A stretch of DNA of 64,000 nucleotides from Strigamia acuminata (lineage: Eukaryota > Arthropoda > Chilopoda > Geophilomorpha > Linotaeniidae), in assembly GCA_949358305.1 (NCBI GenBank), contig CASHSZ010000003.1, positions 1-64,000 of the forward strand, written 5' to 3'. Positions within the stretch are counted from its first letter, which is position 1, and each line of letters opens with the position of its first letter. A program made the translations under genes and the position numbers. Below are positions 1 to 11,000 of this stretch, in pieces. Under the pieces are notes generated by a model. It was not told where the DNA came from. It worked only from the letters and a program-made list of their open reading frames with translations, and made no database searches.

Positions 1-3000
1 CGTAGACAACGAATCAGAAAACATCGTCGGAGTGGGCAAACGAAAAATTCGGGTCCGATCGATCGCGCCGTGGAGCCAAACGATCTCCTTCGCGCCATCG
101 AGAAGTGCCAAAAACTCGGCCTCCATGATGCTTAAAGCACAATAGCGCTGCTTACAGCAGCCCCAGGAGATGGGAACCCCGAAAATCGAAATCGTAAATC
201 CTCCGAAGCTCTTTCTTGTATCTCGGTCCGAGATCCAAGAGGCGTCGGAGTGCCCTGACAGGATGTCTCCAGTGACCGCGGAAAGGCAAATCGAATAATT
301 CCGCGTGTTCTTCAAATACTGGAGAACCTGAAGAAGAAGGGCCACGTGCTTTGAGGTGAAGCACGTGTTGTACTGGGACAACAAGATCACCGGAAAGAGG
401 ATATCGGGGCGCGTGCGAGAAGCCAAAAACAGAAGCGACCCAATGAGAGAACGGTAAGGGAACTCGTCGTCGTTCAGCACACGTTCTCCCTCCCTAGCGC
501 AATTAACCATTGTGCCAACGGTGATCGGAACCCTGCACAGACGCTCGGAGGAAATTCCGAAATCTTCCGCGATCCGATCAATATAATCGCGTTGATGAAT
601 GGAAATATGTCCACCATCGCGATCAAACTGGACGCCTAACAGCTTCGATACCGGACCAAGATCTGTTATCGTGAAAAATCCACGAAGGGCCTTAACAGTT
701 CGGTCTCTAGGACCGGGTCCTTTGGTGAATAACACCATGTCATCGACATAAACCAGGATGACGGCGTCGTAAGTGTCGGAAATGAAAACGCCATTTACAC
801 CTAGAAGCTTGTGAAAATTAATCTCCAACAAGACTTCGACGAGACGAAAATTCCATTGTCGTCCGCTCTGATGAAGGCCGTAAAGAGCCTTATGAAGCCT
901 CCACACTTTCCCAGTGTTTTGAGGAGTTTCCCAGCCCCTGGGAATCCTCATGAAGATGGCTTCATCCAAGTTGCCATAAAGATAGGCATCCTTGACATCA
1001 AGGTGTGTGTCTAGCCAGCCAAGAACGACCACTAGAAGCACGAAAAATAGGCGAATCAAAACGTAATTGACCACGGGACTGAAAACCTCGGAATAGTCAA
1101 CTCCGTACTTCTGGCTGAAACCCTGAGCCACTAACATCGCCCTAAAACGGCGCACGATGCCTTCTGCATCACGCTTGATGTAGTAGACCCATTTATTCCC
1201 CACAATGTTTACATCAGGAGGAGGTTTTTCAACTTCCTCGTAAACACCTCGCTCACGAAAGAGATCAAGCTCTTCCTCCATGGCTTTCTGCCAATGGACA
1301 CGGTCGGGGCTAGAAATAGCTTCCTTGTAGGTGCGAGGAACCTGGGCAAACAAGGAATGCGCGTACCGTGGTGGTTCGGTAGAATAGCAATCCGCAAACG
1401 CTTCTTCTTCCGAAGTCGTAGGACTGCGTGGAAGAGAAACATTAGGATCTACCGGTGGGGGATCAACCATTTGAACTGGCACATTTCGGGTGCTAAAGTC
1501 AAAGGAATCTCAATCGTATGCTAAACGATTGTCGGCGCAATATCGCTCTACGTCGCCATGACTCCGCAATCTGGTACGATCCGGTGGGAAAAAATACACA
1601 TCAGTGTGTCCCATAGACGCACCAGACTGTCGAATCACCTCAGAACGAGTCCACTTGCCCCCCACAGCCGGAGAAGCAGGCGGAGGCTGACGCAGTGGCG
1701 AGTGAACAGGAGGTGGAGGCAAAAGATGTGCTCTCAATGGGGGTTGCATAGCAATAGGTGAGCCTGGAGGTGGAATTCCAGGAGGTGGAGGTCCAGGAGG
1801 TGGAAGTCCAGGAGGAGGCGGAGGAGGAATTGTAGGTGGAGGAAGACCACCAACAGGAGGACGCGGAGGAAGTGGAGGAGGAATTGGGTCAGAACCAAAA
1901 TCCGGCTCGAGCTCCACCGATATCGCACCTTCATCAGTGATTTCGGTGCCCTCATAAAAACGAGGATGTCCCCACATACATTCCTCATCAAAACGGATGT
2001 GTTTTGACTCAAAAACTTCTCTGCGCTTAGGGCACCACACGCGATAACCCCGCGTGCGAAAAGCATAGCCAACCACGACGCCAGTCCAGGCTCGGGATTC
2101 GAATTTCGAACCACGGACTTGCTTCGGGATGTGCACGAAACACCTTGACCCAATCACCTTAAGGTGTTTGAGTGGAACAGTCTTGCCATACCACAGACAA
2201 TAGGGGACAAGATTGTTCAGAGACTTATGTGGGAAGCGGTTCTTCAAATAAATCATAGTAACCGCGAGCTCAGCCCACAGCACTCGAGGCAAAGACGTCG
2301 ACAAAAAGAAAGAACGCACGCCCTCAAGTAAGGTGCGGTTAAGGCGTTCCGCGACGCCATTCTGCTCTGGTGTATAGACATTCGTGCGCTGTGCTTTGAT
2401 GCCGCGCTGGACTAGGAAATTTTCGAAATTTTTGGAACAAAATTCCATGCCATTATCAGTCCTGACTGCTTTAATGCAGCCAGCCCCCCATAAAACTTCC
2501 ATCCGAGCATGGAATAGCTTAAAAACTTCGAAAACTTCCCCCTTCGTTTTCATGGGCACAACAAAGGAGTAACGGGAAAAGTCGTCTACGATCGTCAGCA
2601 AATAACGAGCGCCACCGATGGATGTGGTATTTGAATGACCCCAAACATCCATATGAAGCAAATCTAAAGGCTTCTTGGAAGAAATACCTTCCTTAATGCT
2701 TGGAAATGAAGCACGGGTGGATTTGGCGCGGGCACACACAGCACATGCTGGCAATGCGGAAGTAGAAATTTCTATTCCGGATGCATTCGGAGATTTCGCC
2801 AAGTGACGGATACCGTCGGCATTAAAATGCCCAAATCTCCGGTGCCAAAGCTCCAAATCAGACAACTTTCCCTTCGGGGGTTTGGGAGAAGAGATTGAAA
2901 CAGGTCCCTCGGCAAAAGTAACATGCCGGCCAGGTGACTTCAAAGTCGACGCAGAAAGAACCTGTTTGGGAACTGGGGCGGATGTAGCCGTAGGAGGCGT

Positions 3001-3682
3001 CGCAGATGTAAGATCCGCGGGCAAAACATTCTGAAGGGAATATAAATCACCCTTCAGTTTGGCCGTTAAAAGAAATTGTTTGGCTTTATCATTAGGGTGA
3101 TAAATGGACATAACACCATTCGCGGCTGCCAAATGCAGTCCGGCACGATCGATCTTCGATAGGCTCACCAAATTACGCGAGAAAGCAGGGGCATGCAAAA
3201 CATTATGCATAGTCACGGGAAAATTAGACCCCCCAGCGCCGCCACGGCCAACTCGCAGCACCACATCTCCAATACCATCCACTCGAGAACGACCTTCACC
3301 TAAAATGATGAAATAATTGGAGACCGGCTTGTAATTGGTGAAACGATCACGCACTGGACACACATGGTCGGAAGAACCCGAATCGATGAGCCACTCATTC
3401 GATGAAGCTGAAGACACATTCGATTCCGATCGCGCAAAGAAATTGATCCCGGTGACCACGTTTGAAGAAACAGTGGTTGTTTGCGGAGCACCACCACCGC
3501 GTCCACGCTTGCGGTTGCGCGAATTCGAGCGTCGACCACGATTGGCGGATGGAGCGGAAGAGGCAGCGCCTTGGGGGTCTAATTTTCCCGTGACTATGCA
3601 TAATGTTTTGCATGCCCCTGCTTTCTCGCGTAATTTGGTGAGCCTATTCTCGCGTAATTTGGTGAGCTTTATTCGCATCCAT
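1..3682 (-). pseudogene. Copia pol of E0 (protease-integrase-RT-RNase H), gag deleted and one stop codon
   Basis: Reading down from about 3560: a basic Arg/Gly linker, protease motif WLIDSGSSDHV (near 3390), integrase zinc finger (H..H..CAVCARAK, near 2850-2730), integrase core (LLHMDVWG, IRTDNGMEF-type and NGVAERLNRT motifs, 2680-2350), a polyproline hinge (1880-1750), then TGA at 1512-1510. Past that stop the same frame is open to base 1 and holds the RT motif LVYVDDMVLF (near 750) and RNase H motifs GHSDASW and MEAEF (near 220-120), so the TGA is the only break in pol. A possible gag start (ATG at 3682, MDANKAHQITRE) survives, but runs directly into the inverted duplication. Family assignment is secure; loss of function is inferred from the gag deletion and the stop. 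Confidence 0.88.
3573..3645 (+). repeat. 73-bp inverted copy of E0 protease-region sequence
   Basis: This stretch is the reverse complement of 3161-3233, part of the E0 protease coding region. Read on the plus strand it gives the peptide SNFPVTMHNVLHAPAFSRNL, which the minus strand encodes at 3161-3233. About 20 bp of it (ctcgcgtaatttggtgagc) is repeated again at 3650-3668. It sits where gag should be, between the gag start remnant and the basic linker. Confidence 0.9.
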
Positions 3683-3916
3683 TGTGGTGAAAACAGGAAA
3701 AAGCAAGTAATAACAAAGGCAATGATAAAACGAGATACATAATCGGGCAGAACTAAAACCCGATAAACGAAATCTAAACAAAGCAAAATATAGGATCTCA
3801 TTTGATCCATTCATAAAACGATGTTTACAAAGTAATAGACAGATAAATATCAAACATTAATGTAAACATCGAGAATAAACAACTATTAAACATCTCGGGG
3901 AACAAAAAGGCCAACA
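3683..3916 (-). repeat. 5' LTR and leader remnant of E0
   Basis: On the minus strand the block begins TGTTGGCCTTTTTG at 3916, directly beside satellite sequence, and is AT-rich and non-coding, as expected for a copia LTR and short leader. The inner LTR boundary and a primer-binding site could not be recognised. A long ORF over this block (start 3810) only adds a hydrophobic translation of LTR sequence to pol. Confidence 0.65.
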
Positions 3917-5092
3917 AATTTTGCCCTTCTTCAACGCGAAATCGTATTCGACTCGTTTTCGAGTCGAGTACGAATTTTGCCCTTCTTCAACGCGAAATCG
4001 TATTCGACTCGTTTTCGAGTCGAATGCGAATTTTGCCCTTCTTCAACGCGAAATCGTATTCGACTCGTTTTCGAGTCGAGTACGAATTTTGCCCTTCTTC
4101 AACGCGAAATCGTATTCGACTCGTTTTCGAGTCGAATGCGAATTTTGCCCTTCTTCAACGCGAAATCGTATTCGACTCGTTTTCGAGTCGAGTACGAATT
4201 TTGCCCTTCTTCAACGCGAAATCGTATTCGACTCGTTTTCGAGTCGAATGCGAATTTTGCCCTTCTTTAACGCGAAATCGTATTCGACTCGTTTTCGAGT
4301 CGAATGCGAATTTTGCCCTTCTTCAACGCGAAATCGTATTCGACTCGTTTTCGAGTCGAGTACGAATTTTGCCCTTCTTCAACGCGAAATCGTATTCGAC
4401 TCGTTTTCGAGTCGAATGCGAATTTTGCCCTTCTTTAACGCGAAATCGTATTCGACTCGTTTTCGAGTCGAATGCGAATTTTGCCCTTCTTTAACGCGAA
4501 ATCGTATTCGACTCGTTTTCGAGTCGAATGCGAATTTTGCCCTTCTTCAACGCGAAATCGTATTCGACTCGTTTTCGAGTCGAATGCGAATTTTGCCCTT
4601 CTTTAACGCGAAATCGTATTCGACTCGTTTTCGAGTCGAATGCGAATTTTGCCCTTCTTCAACGCGAAATCGTATTCGACTCGTTTTCGAGTCGAATGCG
4701 AATTTTGCCCTTCTTCAACGCGAAATCGTATTTGACTCGTTTTCGAGTCGAATGCGAATTTTGCCCTTCTTCAACGCGAAATCGTATTCGACTCGTTTTC
4801 GAGTCGAGTACGAATTTTGCCCTTCTTCAACGCGAAATCGTATTCGACTCGTTTTCGAGTCGAATGCGAATTTTGCCCTTCTTTAACGCGAAATCGTATT
4901 CGACTCGTTTTCGAGTCGAATGCGAATTTTGCCCTTCTTCAACGCGAAATCGTATTCGACTCGTTTTCGAGTCGAATGCGAATTTTGCCCTTCTTCAACG
5001 CGAAATCGTATTCGACTCGTTTTCGAGTCGAATGCGAATTTTGCCCTCCTTCAACGCGAAATCGTATTCGACTCGCTTTCGAATCGTATACG
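3917..5092 (+). repeat. 56-bp palindromic satellite array, left arm (21 monomers)
   Basis: Twenty-one monomers start every 56 bp from 3917 to 5037. Each contains attcgactcg-tttt-cgagtcgaat, a 10-bp perfect stem with a TTTT loop, after a constant aattttgccc start. Monomers differ by only a few changes (gcccttcttc/gcccttcttt, gaatgcg/gagtacg). Because the unit lacks stops and 56 is not a multiple of three, long ORFs (up to 321 codons) cycle through all frames; these are not genes. Confidence 0.97.
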
Positions 5093-5142
5093 AGATGGTC
5101 GATTTTTGTTTCCCGGACTTTGATTCGTATTCGAGTTGTTAC
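5093..5142 (+). repeat. Foldback arm segment between left array and solo LTR
   Basis: The segment containing gatggtcg and cccggactttgattcg is an imperfect inverted counterpart of 6190-6235, which contains gagtcaaagtccgg and catcgac. It therefore belongs to the outer part of the foldback arm. It ends in gttac, the target duplication of the solo LTR. Confidence 0.75.
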
Positions 5143-5701
5143 TGTTGGTTTTGAGAAACCCAAATAGTGTGTCGATGTGATATAGGATCACATTTGATCA
5201 TTCTTTTATTTTTATTCCGATCTGTTTATCATTATTGTTTATATTTCGATCTTATTTAATGTTATTCTTATTTTATTACTATTTGCGTATTTAAGCATGA
5301 AGTATCATGCATTCGCTAGTCTTTGGTTAAGTTGCCACATGTTTTGTTATTATATAACGCTTAATTATGACACTAGGTGTCACCTCATGTTTTACTTTTG
5401 AATCCAAGATGGCAGCGCACACAGGCGTGTGCATTTTTCCACCTTTTTCAACATTGGAAATCCTAATATGTAAGATTCCTTTCATTTCAATTAAACTTTT
5501 ATGTTTTTAGACAGTTGTTTATTGTTTAAAGCACATTAGGTGCTCTTTGTTATTAATTTAAGCGCACATAAGCGGCATTTCGCCGCGCGCTTCTTTTCAA
5601 ATCAGTCACGTCGCATTTACGTTCGTGTCAGAGACACGACGCCGCCATTTTCGCTTCCACATTCGGCTATCGCCGAATTTGCGCCGCTCTCCTCTGCTAC
5701 A
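5143..5701 (+). mobile_element. Solo LTR of a copia family related to E1-E3
   Basis: The 559-bp block starts TGTTGG and ends CTCCTCTGCTACA, the same ends as the E1/E2 LTRs, and is flanked by the 5-bp duplication gttac (5138-5142 and 5702-5706). The interior resembles the E1 LTR in layout (AAATAGT near the start, GCGGCGC-type GC-rich 3' third) but is clearly diverged. No internal region is present, so it is a recombination product of a full element that had inserted into the foldback arm. Confidence 0.93.
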
Positions 5702-5781
5702 GTTACGAGTTCGTATTTTGATCGTATTCGTATTCGAATCGAATTCGAATCGTATTCGAATCGAATACGAATCGAATTCGA

Positions 5782-5930
5782 GTCGTATTCGAGATGGTCG
5801 ATGATTTCCACTCGCTCGTATACGAGTTGTATACGAGCTCGTATTTTGATCGTAATCGTAAACGAATCGTTTACAAGTCGTATACAAGTTGTATACGACG
5901 TGTATACACCTCGTATACGAACAAAGTTTG
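5782..5930 (+). repeat. Inner foldback arm, left copy (149 bp)
   Basis: Reverse-complementary to 6008-6156 with only about two mismatches by eye. The arm itself is built of small palindromes such as gtatac, gagctc and cgtttacg. The outer part (5707-5781) is a string of attcgaatcgaattcg-type palindromes. Confidence 0.93.
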
Positions 5931-6007
5931 TGAAAACACAATTTCCAAATAAGACGTATGTGATTACTATGTGTTTTCATGTCGTAGTAAGTATCCGGTG
6001 GATTTTC
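5931..6007. repeat. 77-bp foldback centre
   Basis: The unpaired centre between the 149-bp arms contains a further 10-bp inverted pair, tgaaaacaca (5931-5940) and tgtgttttca (5970-5979), continuing the stem inward; the remaining 28 bases on the right form a bulge. No ORF or transposase is present. Confidence 0.8.
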
Positions 6008-6156
6008 CAAACTTCGTTCGTATACGAGGTGTATACACGTCGTATACAACTTGTATACGACTTGTAAACGATTCGTTTACGATTACGATCAAAATACGAG
6101 CTCGTATACAACGCGTATACGAGCGAGTGGAAATCATCGACCATCTCGAATACGAC
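6008..6156 (-). repeat. Inner foldback arm, right copy (149 bp)
   Basis: Mirror copy of 5782-5930. Beyond it, 6157-6235 continues as a diverged inverted counterpart of the sequence left of the solo LTR, leading into the right-hand satellite array. Confidence 0.93.
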
Positions 6157-6235
6157 TCGAATACGATTCGAATACATCTCGAATACATCTCGAATACGAG
6201 TCGTACGAGTCAAAGTCCGGAAACGGGTCATCGAC

Positions 6236-6692
6236 TATCTCGTATTCGACTCGAAAACGAGTCGAATACGATTTCGCGTTGAGAAAGAAAGGGCAAAATT
6301 CGTACTCGACTCGAAAACGAGTCGAATACGATTTCGCGTTGAAGAAGGGCAAAATTCGCATTCGACTCGAAAACGAGTCGAATACGATTTCGCGTTAAAG
6401 AAGGGCAAAATTCGCATTCGACTCGAAAACGAGTCGAATACGATTTCGCGTTAAAGAAGGGCAAAATTCGCATTCGACTCGAAAACGAGTCGAATACGAT
6501 TTCGCGTTAAAGAAGGGCAAAATTCGCATTCGACTCGAAAACGAGTCGAATACGATTTCGCGTTGAAGAAGGGCAAAATTCGCATTCGACTCGAAAACGA
6601 GTCGAATACGATTTCGCGTTAAAGAAGGGCAAAATTCGCATTCGACTCGAAAACGAGTCGAATACGATTTCGCGTTAAAGAAGGGCAAAATT
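6236..6692 (-). repeat. 56-bp satellite array, right arm, first part (8 monomers)
   Basis: Eight monomers of the same 56-bp unit as 3917-5092, in the opposite orientation (gactcgaaaacgagtcgaatacg at a 56-60 bp spacing). The array is interrupted at 6692 by E1 and resumes at 20493. The bases 6688-6692 (aaatt) are the E1 target duplication. Confidence 0.96.
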
Positions 6693-7174
6693 TGTTGGTT
6701 TCCGATACCAAATAGTCCTCCGTATTCATTTCATGTATTTATATTGTGTTTCTGCATCATGCAGCCTTTATAGTATTTATTTAGACTTTACTTATTGTTT
6801 AACATGAGGCATAATGCTGCCTGTATCATTTTTGTATCAGTTTAACTTTTCCAACACCAGATGGTGTCAGTCTATGTTTTACACACATCCAAGATGTCCG
6901 CCTGCGTGTCTGCAGGTTTCTGCTTATCATTCTCGTCCAAATGGACTCCAATTTGTAAGTGTTTTTATTTATAATTAAATATTGTTTATTTTTACATTCT
7001 TTTGTTGTATTTGGCCGCATATAAGCACGTGTAAACGTGCGGCGCCTCGCCGTTGTCTCGCCATTATCGGCGATAGTTTGCGCTCGCTATTTCGGCCGCG
7101 CGCGTGATATTTTCACGGCGTTTACCGCTTCCACATGGTCAGTTTGACCACTTTGCGCCTCCTCCTCTGCTACA
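6693..7174 (+). repeat. E1 5' LTR
   Basis: It starts TGTTGGTTTCCGATACC and ends CTCCTCTGCTACA. The same 482-bp sequence recurs at 13472-13953 and 19868-20349, with family-specific differences (catgtattta in E1, catgttttta in E2). Confidence 0.95.
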
Positions 7175-7176
7175 AG

Positions 7177-7192
7177 TGGTAGCAGAGGGTGG
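7177..7192 (+). promoter_or_regulatory. E1 primer-binding site, initiator tRNA-Met
   Basis: Two bases after the LTR, tggtagcagagggtgg matches the complement of the conserved 3' end of eukaryotic initiator tRNA-Met (CCATCCTCTGCTACCA) at 15 of 16 positions. E2 (13956) and E3 (21655) match at all 16. Confidence 0.88.
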
Positions 7193-8050
7193 TTGGCTGT
7201 CCAGCAGCGCAACAAACCACTAACCTTTATCGCCATTTTCGCGAAATTCGCGAATTTGCGATAAATTCTTTATTTGCAGATTTCCGCGACGATTTTCGTC
7301 TCCAGAACGTTCGCGACGACGCGCCGACGTTCTCACGCAGTTTATGCTACCGGTTCTACAATTTTCCATTTGATTTCGCTCGAATCTCCGCGAGTTTCGC
7401 GATTTTCGAAGCGAATTTTGTGCATTTTGCAGATTTTCGCCGATTTCCAGCGATTCAACGCGGGAAAACCCACTGGACGCAGTGTGAACGACGTGTTGAG
7501 GAATATCCCGACCTCGTACACACTGTACAGTCGAAGAAACAACGATTTTCGAATTTTCGGGAAGAAAAACGACGAATTTCGACGAGTTTCGCATTTTTAA
7601 TGCGCAACGACGCCATTTTTGCTTTGCAATTATTGGCGCAACGTCTCATCACGCTAATCAAATATTCCTTTTCAGTAGTCGTAATAAGCTTGTTAATTTT
7701 AAGGTATATTTAAGGTTTTGGGGGCCCTTTAGAATAGTTTTTGCTCTTCGGTTCCAGTCGGAACCACCGCATTAACTCATTCCTAGCCAGTGCTTACCGT
7801 GGCCAACAGGTACTCCCGCTCCTCCAGGCAGGCGAACGGACCCCTGTGTGTTGGCTGGCTAGGGTTATTTGGCCACTTCAGAAGTGGTCGCCCAATTCGA
7901 TTGATATCCGCTTTGACAGTGCTTCGATCAGTGCGCCGTATTCGTGTTGCGCAACGCAATATCGTGCTACGAGAACGTCAAGTGCTCCAATTAGTGCCAT
8001 TCTCCATCCAGTGTGTTTTGCTACGGATTGCTTCGTAACTCCGCGTCATT
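7193..8050 (+). other. E1 untranslated leader
   Basis: About 860 bp lies between the primer-binding site and the gag ATG. ORFs of 60-174 codons on both strands recur in E2 but are shadows without recognisable domains. The equivalent leaders are 13972-14829 (E2) and 21671-22504 (E3). Confidence 0.7.
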
Positions 8051-11000
8051 ATGTCGAAGTCTACAGACGGAAATCCAGGACGTCTTCCCATCCTTAGCGT
8101 AGGAAACTACGAACTTTGGCAGCGCTCAATGCGCATGGTTCTCCGAAGCGAGGAGTTATGGGAGCACGTAACCGAGGAAGAAGAGGAGGAATTCCTTAAA
8201 ACAGCTGGAGATAAAGAGAAGAAGAAATACAAGCGTCGTAAAGCCAAGGCATTAGGATTGATATATTGTTCCGTGAGCGAGGCTAAAAAGTCTGCGCTGG
8301 ATGATTGCAAAACCCCAAAGGAAGCATGGGACATTTTAGCCAACATTTATGCGCCATCATCTCGTGCGCGACAGGCAGCCATGCGCCGCGAATTTTTGAA
8401 TTTGCGCCTAGAGCAGGGTGAAGATATGGCCGACTTCCTAGGACGCGTTGACTATCATGTCCGCCAAATGAAGGATATCGGAGAGATAACTTCGCCTGAT
8501 CACCACGCTTACCAATACTTGGACTTATTGCCTCGTGAATATTCACAAATTTCATTCACAACATATCACTTGCCCAACGGTGAATTTACACCAAAGAAAG
8601 TGGCTGAACAATTACTCTCAGAACATATGCGACTCAAAGCGACAGATTCACGCGATTTGGACAATTCGAAACAATCACGTGCCTATGCTGGTGAGAAACA
8701 GCAACGTGGGAGAAATCGCTCGCGTCCCTCTCGACCCTTATCTTCGGTGCAGTGCTTCAATTGCCAGGAATTTGGACATTATGCGAATAAATGCCCTTTA
8801 CCACCTCGCCGAGATGATAAAAATCAATCATCAGCTCCTTTCCAACGGAAACCCAGAAGTTCTAGCCGCAAACGCAATAAGAACTCAAATCGAGATGATT
8901 CTAGACCAAGGGGGAATTCCAGTGCAAGGCGAGAAACAAACTTTTTCGTCAATGCTCCTCAATCCATTCAGTTGCCCACAATTCACTTTATGCAGTCGCA
9001 TGAGTGGATAGTGGATTGTGGGGCAACTGATCATGTGTGCCACGTCCAAGCATGGTTTCAAGACTACGTCAAAGTTGTGCCTTTCAATATTGAGTTAGGG
9101 CAAGGACATTCTCAAGTTCTCGGAAGAGGCAAAGTGCAAATCTTGACGATAATAGACGGCGTGGAATGTGTAGTAAATCTCCGTGATGTGTTATATGCGC
9201 CGAACTTTGAGGCGAATTTAATTTCGGTTTCTAAAATGGACAAAACCAAACATCACATCCACATTTATGATGGAGCAGTATATGTTTATAAATCGGACAT
9301 CAAACATCCGATGCTTAAAGCAAAAGAGAAAGGCGGACTGTATTATGTCGATGGATTGCGACCACCTTCAGTTGTGTCAACGGTGAATACGCCCATCTCT
9401 CAGCCGCCTGCTCCTGTTCGAACCCTTGTGACGGCAGAAGAGGATTTCATCAAATATCCGGAGGCAAAGAAGAAATCGAAAAATCCTGAGCTTTTTACGG
9501 ATTTTCGTCTTGAATTTCCTCCTTTGCCAAATAATATCCCTCCGCCTGTCCTCACCAATCCAGCCCAATCCAAAATACTTCCTGTACCTGTTCCTACCAA
9601 TCAGATACCTCAAGTCCCATCCTTTGCCGACACGTTAAAGGCAAATCCTGTGACCTCCCAGCCGAATTCAAGTCCGAAACCGAATTCAAAAACGGTTAAA
9701 ACAAAGCCGGTTGCAGCGCCATCGGTTAAAAAGGATGCGACTGGCATTTGGCACAGCAGATTGGGCCATCTTCATACCAATGCAATGAAACTTTTGGCCA
9801 GGAACGAACAAGTCTACGGAATGGAACCGGCAGAAGTGAACAAAGAACTTTCATGCAACCATTGCAGAAGTGAACAAAGAACTTTCATGCAACCATTGCA
9901 GAATTGCGAAATCCACTCGCATCTCACATAAACCGGATGAACATCCAATTTCCACTAAAGCTTTGGATCTCCTACACATGGACGTGTGGGGAGCATCAAG
10001 AACAACTTCCTACGGTGGCGCGCGTTATGTGCTGACTATTATTGACGATGCCACGCGCTATGCCTGGATATTTCCGATGGCCAACAAGTCTCAAGTGCTC
10101 GGACTTTTTAAAGATTACGTCACACGAATAGAGCGAGTGACTAATAAGCGAGTAAAGGCCATCCGGACTGACCGAGGAGGGGAATTCATATCAAATGATT
10201 TTGATCGATATCTCAAGGAAACTGGAATTCAGGCCCAGCGGACCAATCCCCATAGCCCCGCTATGAATGGCACAGCGGAGAGAATAAACCGCACAATGGC
10301 GGATTACACGCGTGCCATCCTAGATGAAACTGGACTTCCAAATGAACTTTGGGCAGAATTCGCAGTAACGTTTTCATACATTAAGAACAGATGTCCTCAT
10401 TCACGTCTCAAACATGAGGTACCGTATATTTTGTGGCGACGACGTGCCCTTTCTCTCCGACACCTGCGGAAATTAGGCTCAAAATGCTGGGTACATCACA
10501 CAGCGCCTGGCAGGGACAAATTGGACCCACGAGCTTGGGAGGGCTATTTAGTTGGTTACGCCACCACAACGCGAGGTTATCGCATCTGGAATCCGAAAGA
10601 CAATAAAGTCATTGAATCCATCCATGTCCAGATAGATGAGCGGCAATCCTACAAACGTTCCAATCATTACCGAGGTCCGCAAGAGCCATGGATGGGACCA
10701 GATATGGACCAAACGCATCAATCGTCGCAAACTTATCAACAATTGCGCATTTCACAACCGCAAGTGAGGTTTGACGACGGACTCGAATATACCGATTGGC
10801 CCAAATTTCCGGATTCAGAAGATGAATGCGACACGGACTATGATTCGGACGACTCAATTCCGCCAGGCGCTCAAGCCCGGACACCACCAGGGTCTCCGAT
10901 CAGAATTCCAACACCTGTCCTATCTCCAATAATTTCTCCAATGACATCTCGAGCGCCAAGCCCACTTATCACACCAGGTACTACGCCAACTCACACACCG

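Larger units (their letters stand above)
1..3916 (-). mobile_element. Ty1/copia-type LTR retrotransposon E0, cut by the left window edge
   Basis: The element reads right to left. Its 5' LTR begins TGTTGG at 3916 and abuts the 56-bp satellite; the body encodes protease, integrase, reverse transcriptase and RNase H in the copia order, and the end lies beyond base 1. It belongs to a different lineage from E1-E3: the LTR start matches only in the first bases, the protease motif is DSG rather than DCG, and the hinge between integrase and RT is a dense polyproline stretch. Most of gag is missing and is replaced by an inverted duplication (3573-3645). One in-frame TGA interrupts pol. The 5-bp duplication partner is outside the window. 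Probably inactive. Confidence 0.9.

Noticed and set aside
3921-5167. Long overlapping plus-strand ORFs (up to 321 codons) with repeated STRFRVECEFC-like peptides
   Set aside because: They are translations of the 56-bp satellite in successive frames; the unit has no stops and no frame is favoured.
3791-5206. Shared atataggatc(t/a)catttgatc motif in the E0 leader and the solo LTR
   Set aside because: About 20 bases only, and the two elements are in opposite orientations; could be chance or an old shared palindrome.
3917-6692. Regularly spaced palindromic repeats resembling a CRISPR array
   Set aside because: Units are contiguous 56-mers without unique spacers, in a eukaryotic genome, and no cas genes are present.
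7189-8097. Leader ORFs of E1/E2 (174 and 118 codons)
   Set aside because: They overlap other-frame ORFs, lack recognisable domains, and are not intact in the E3 leader.
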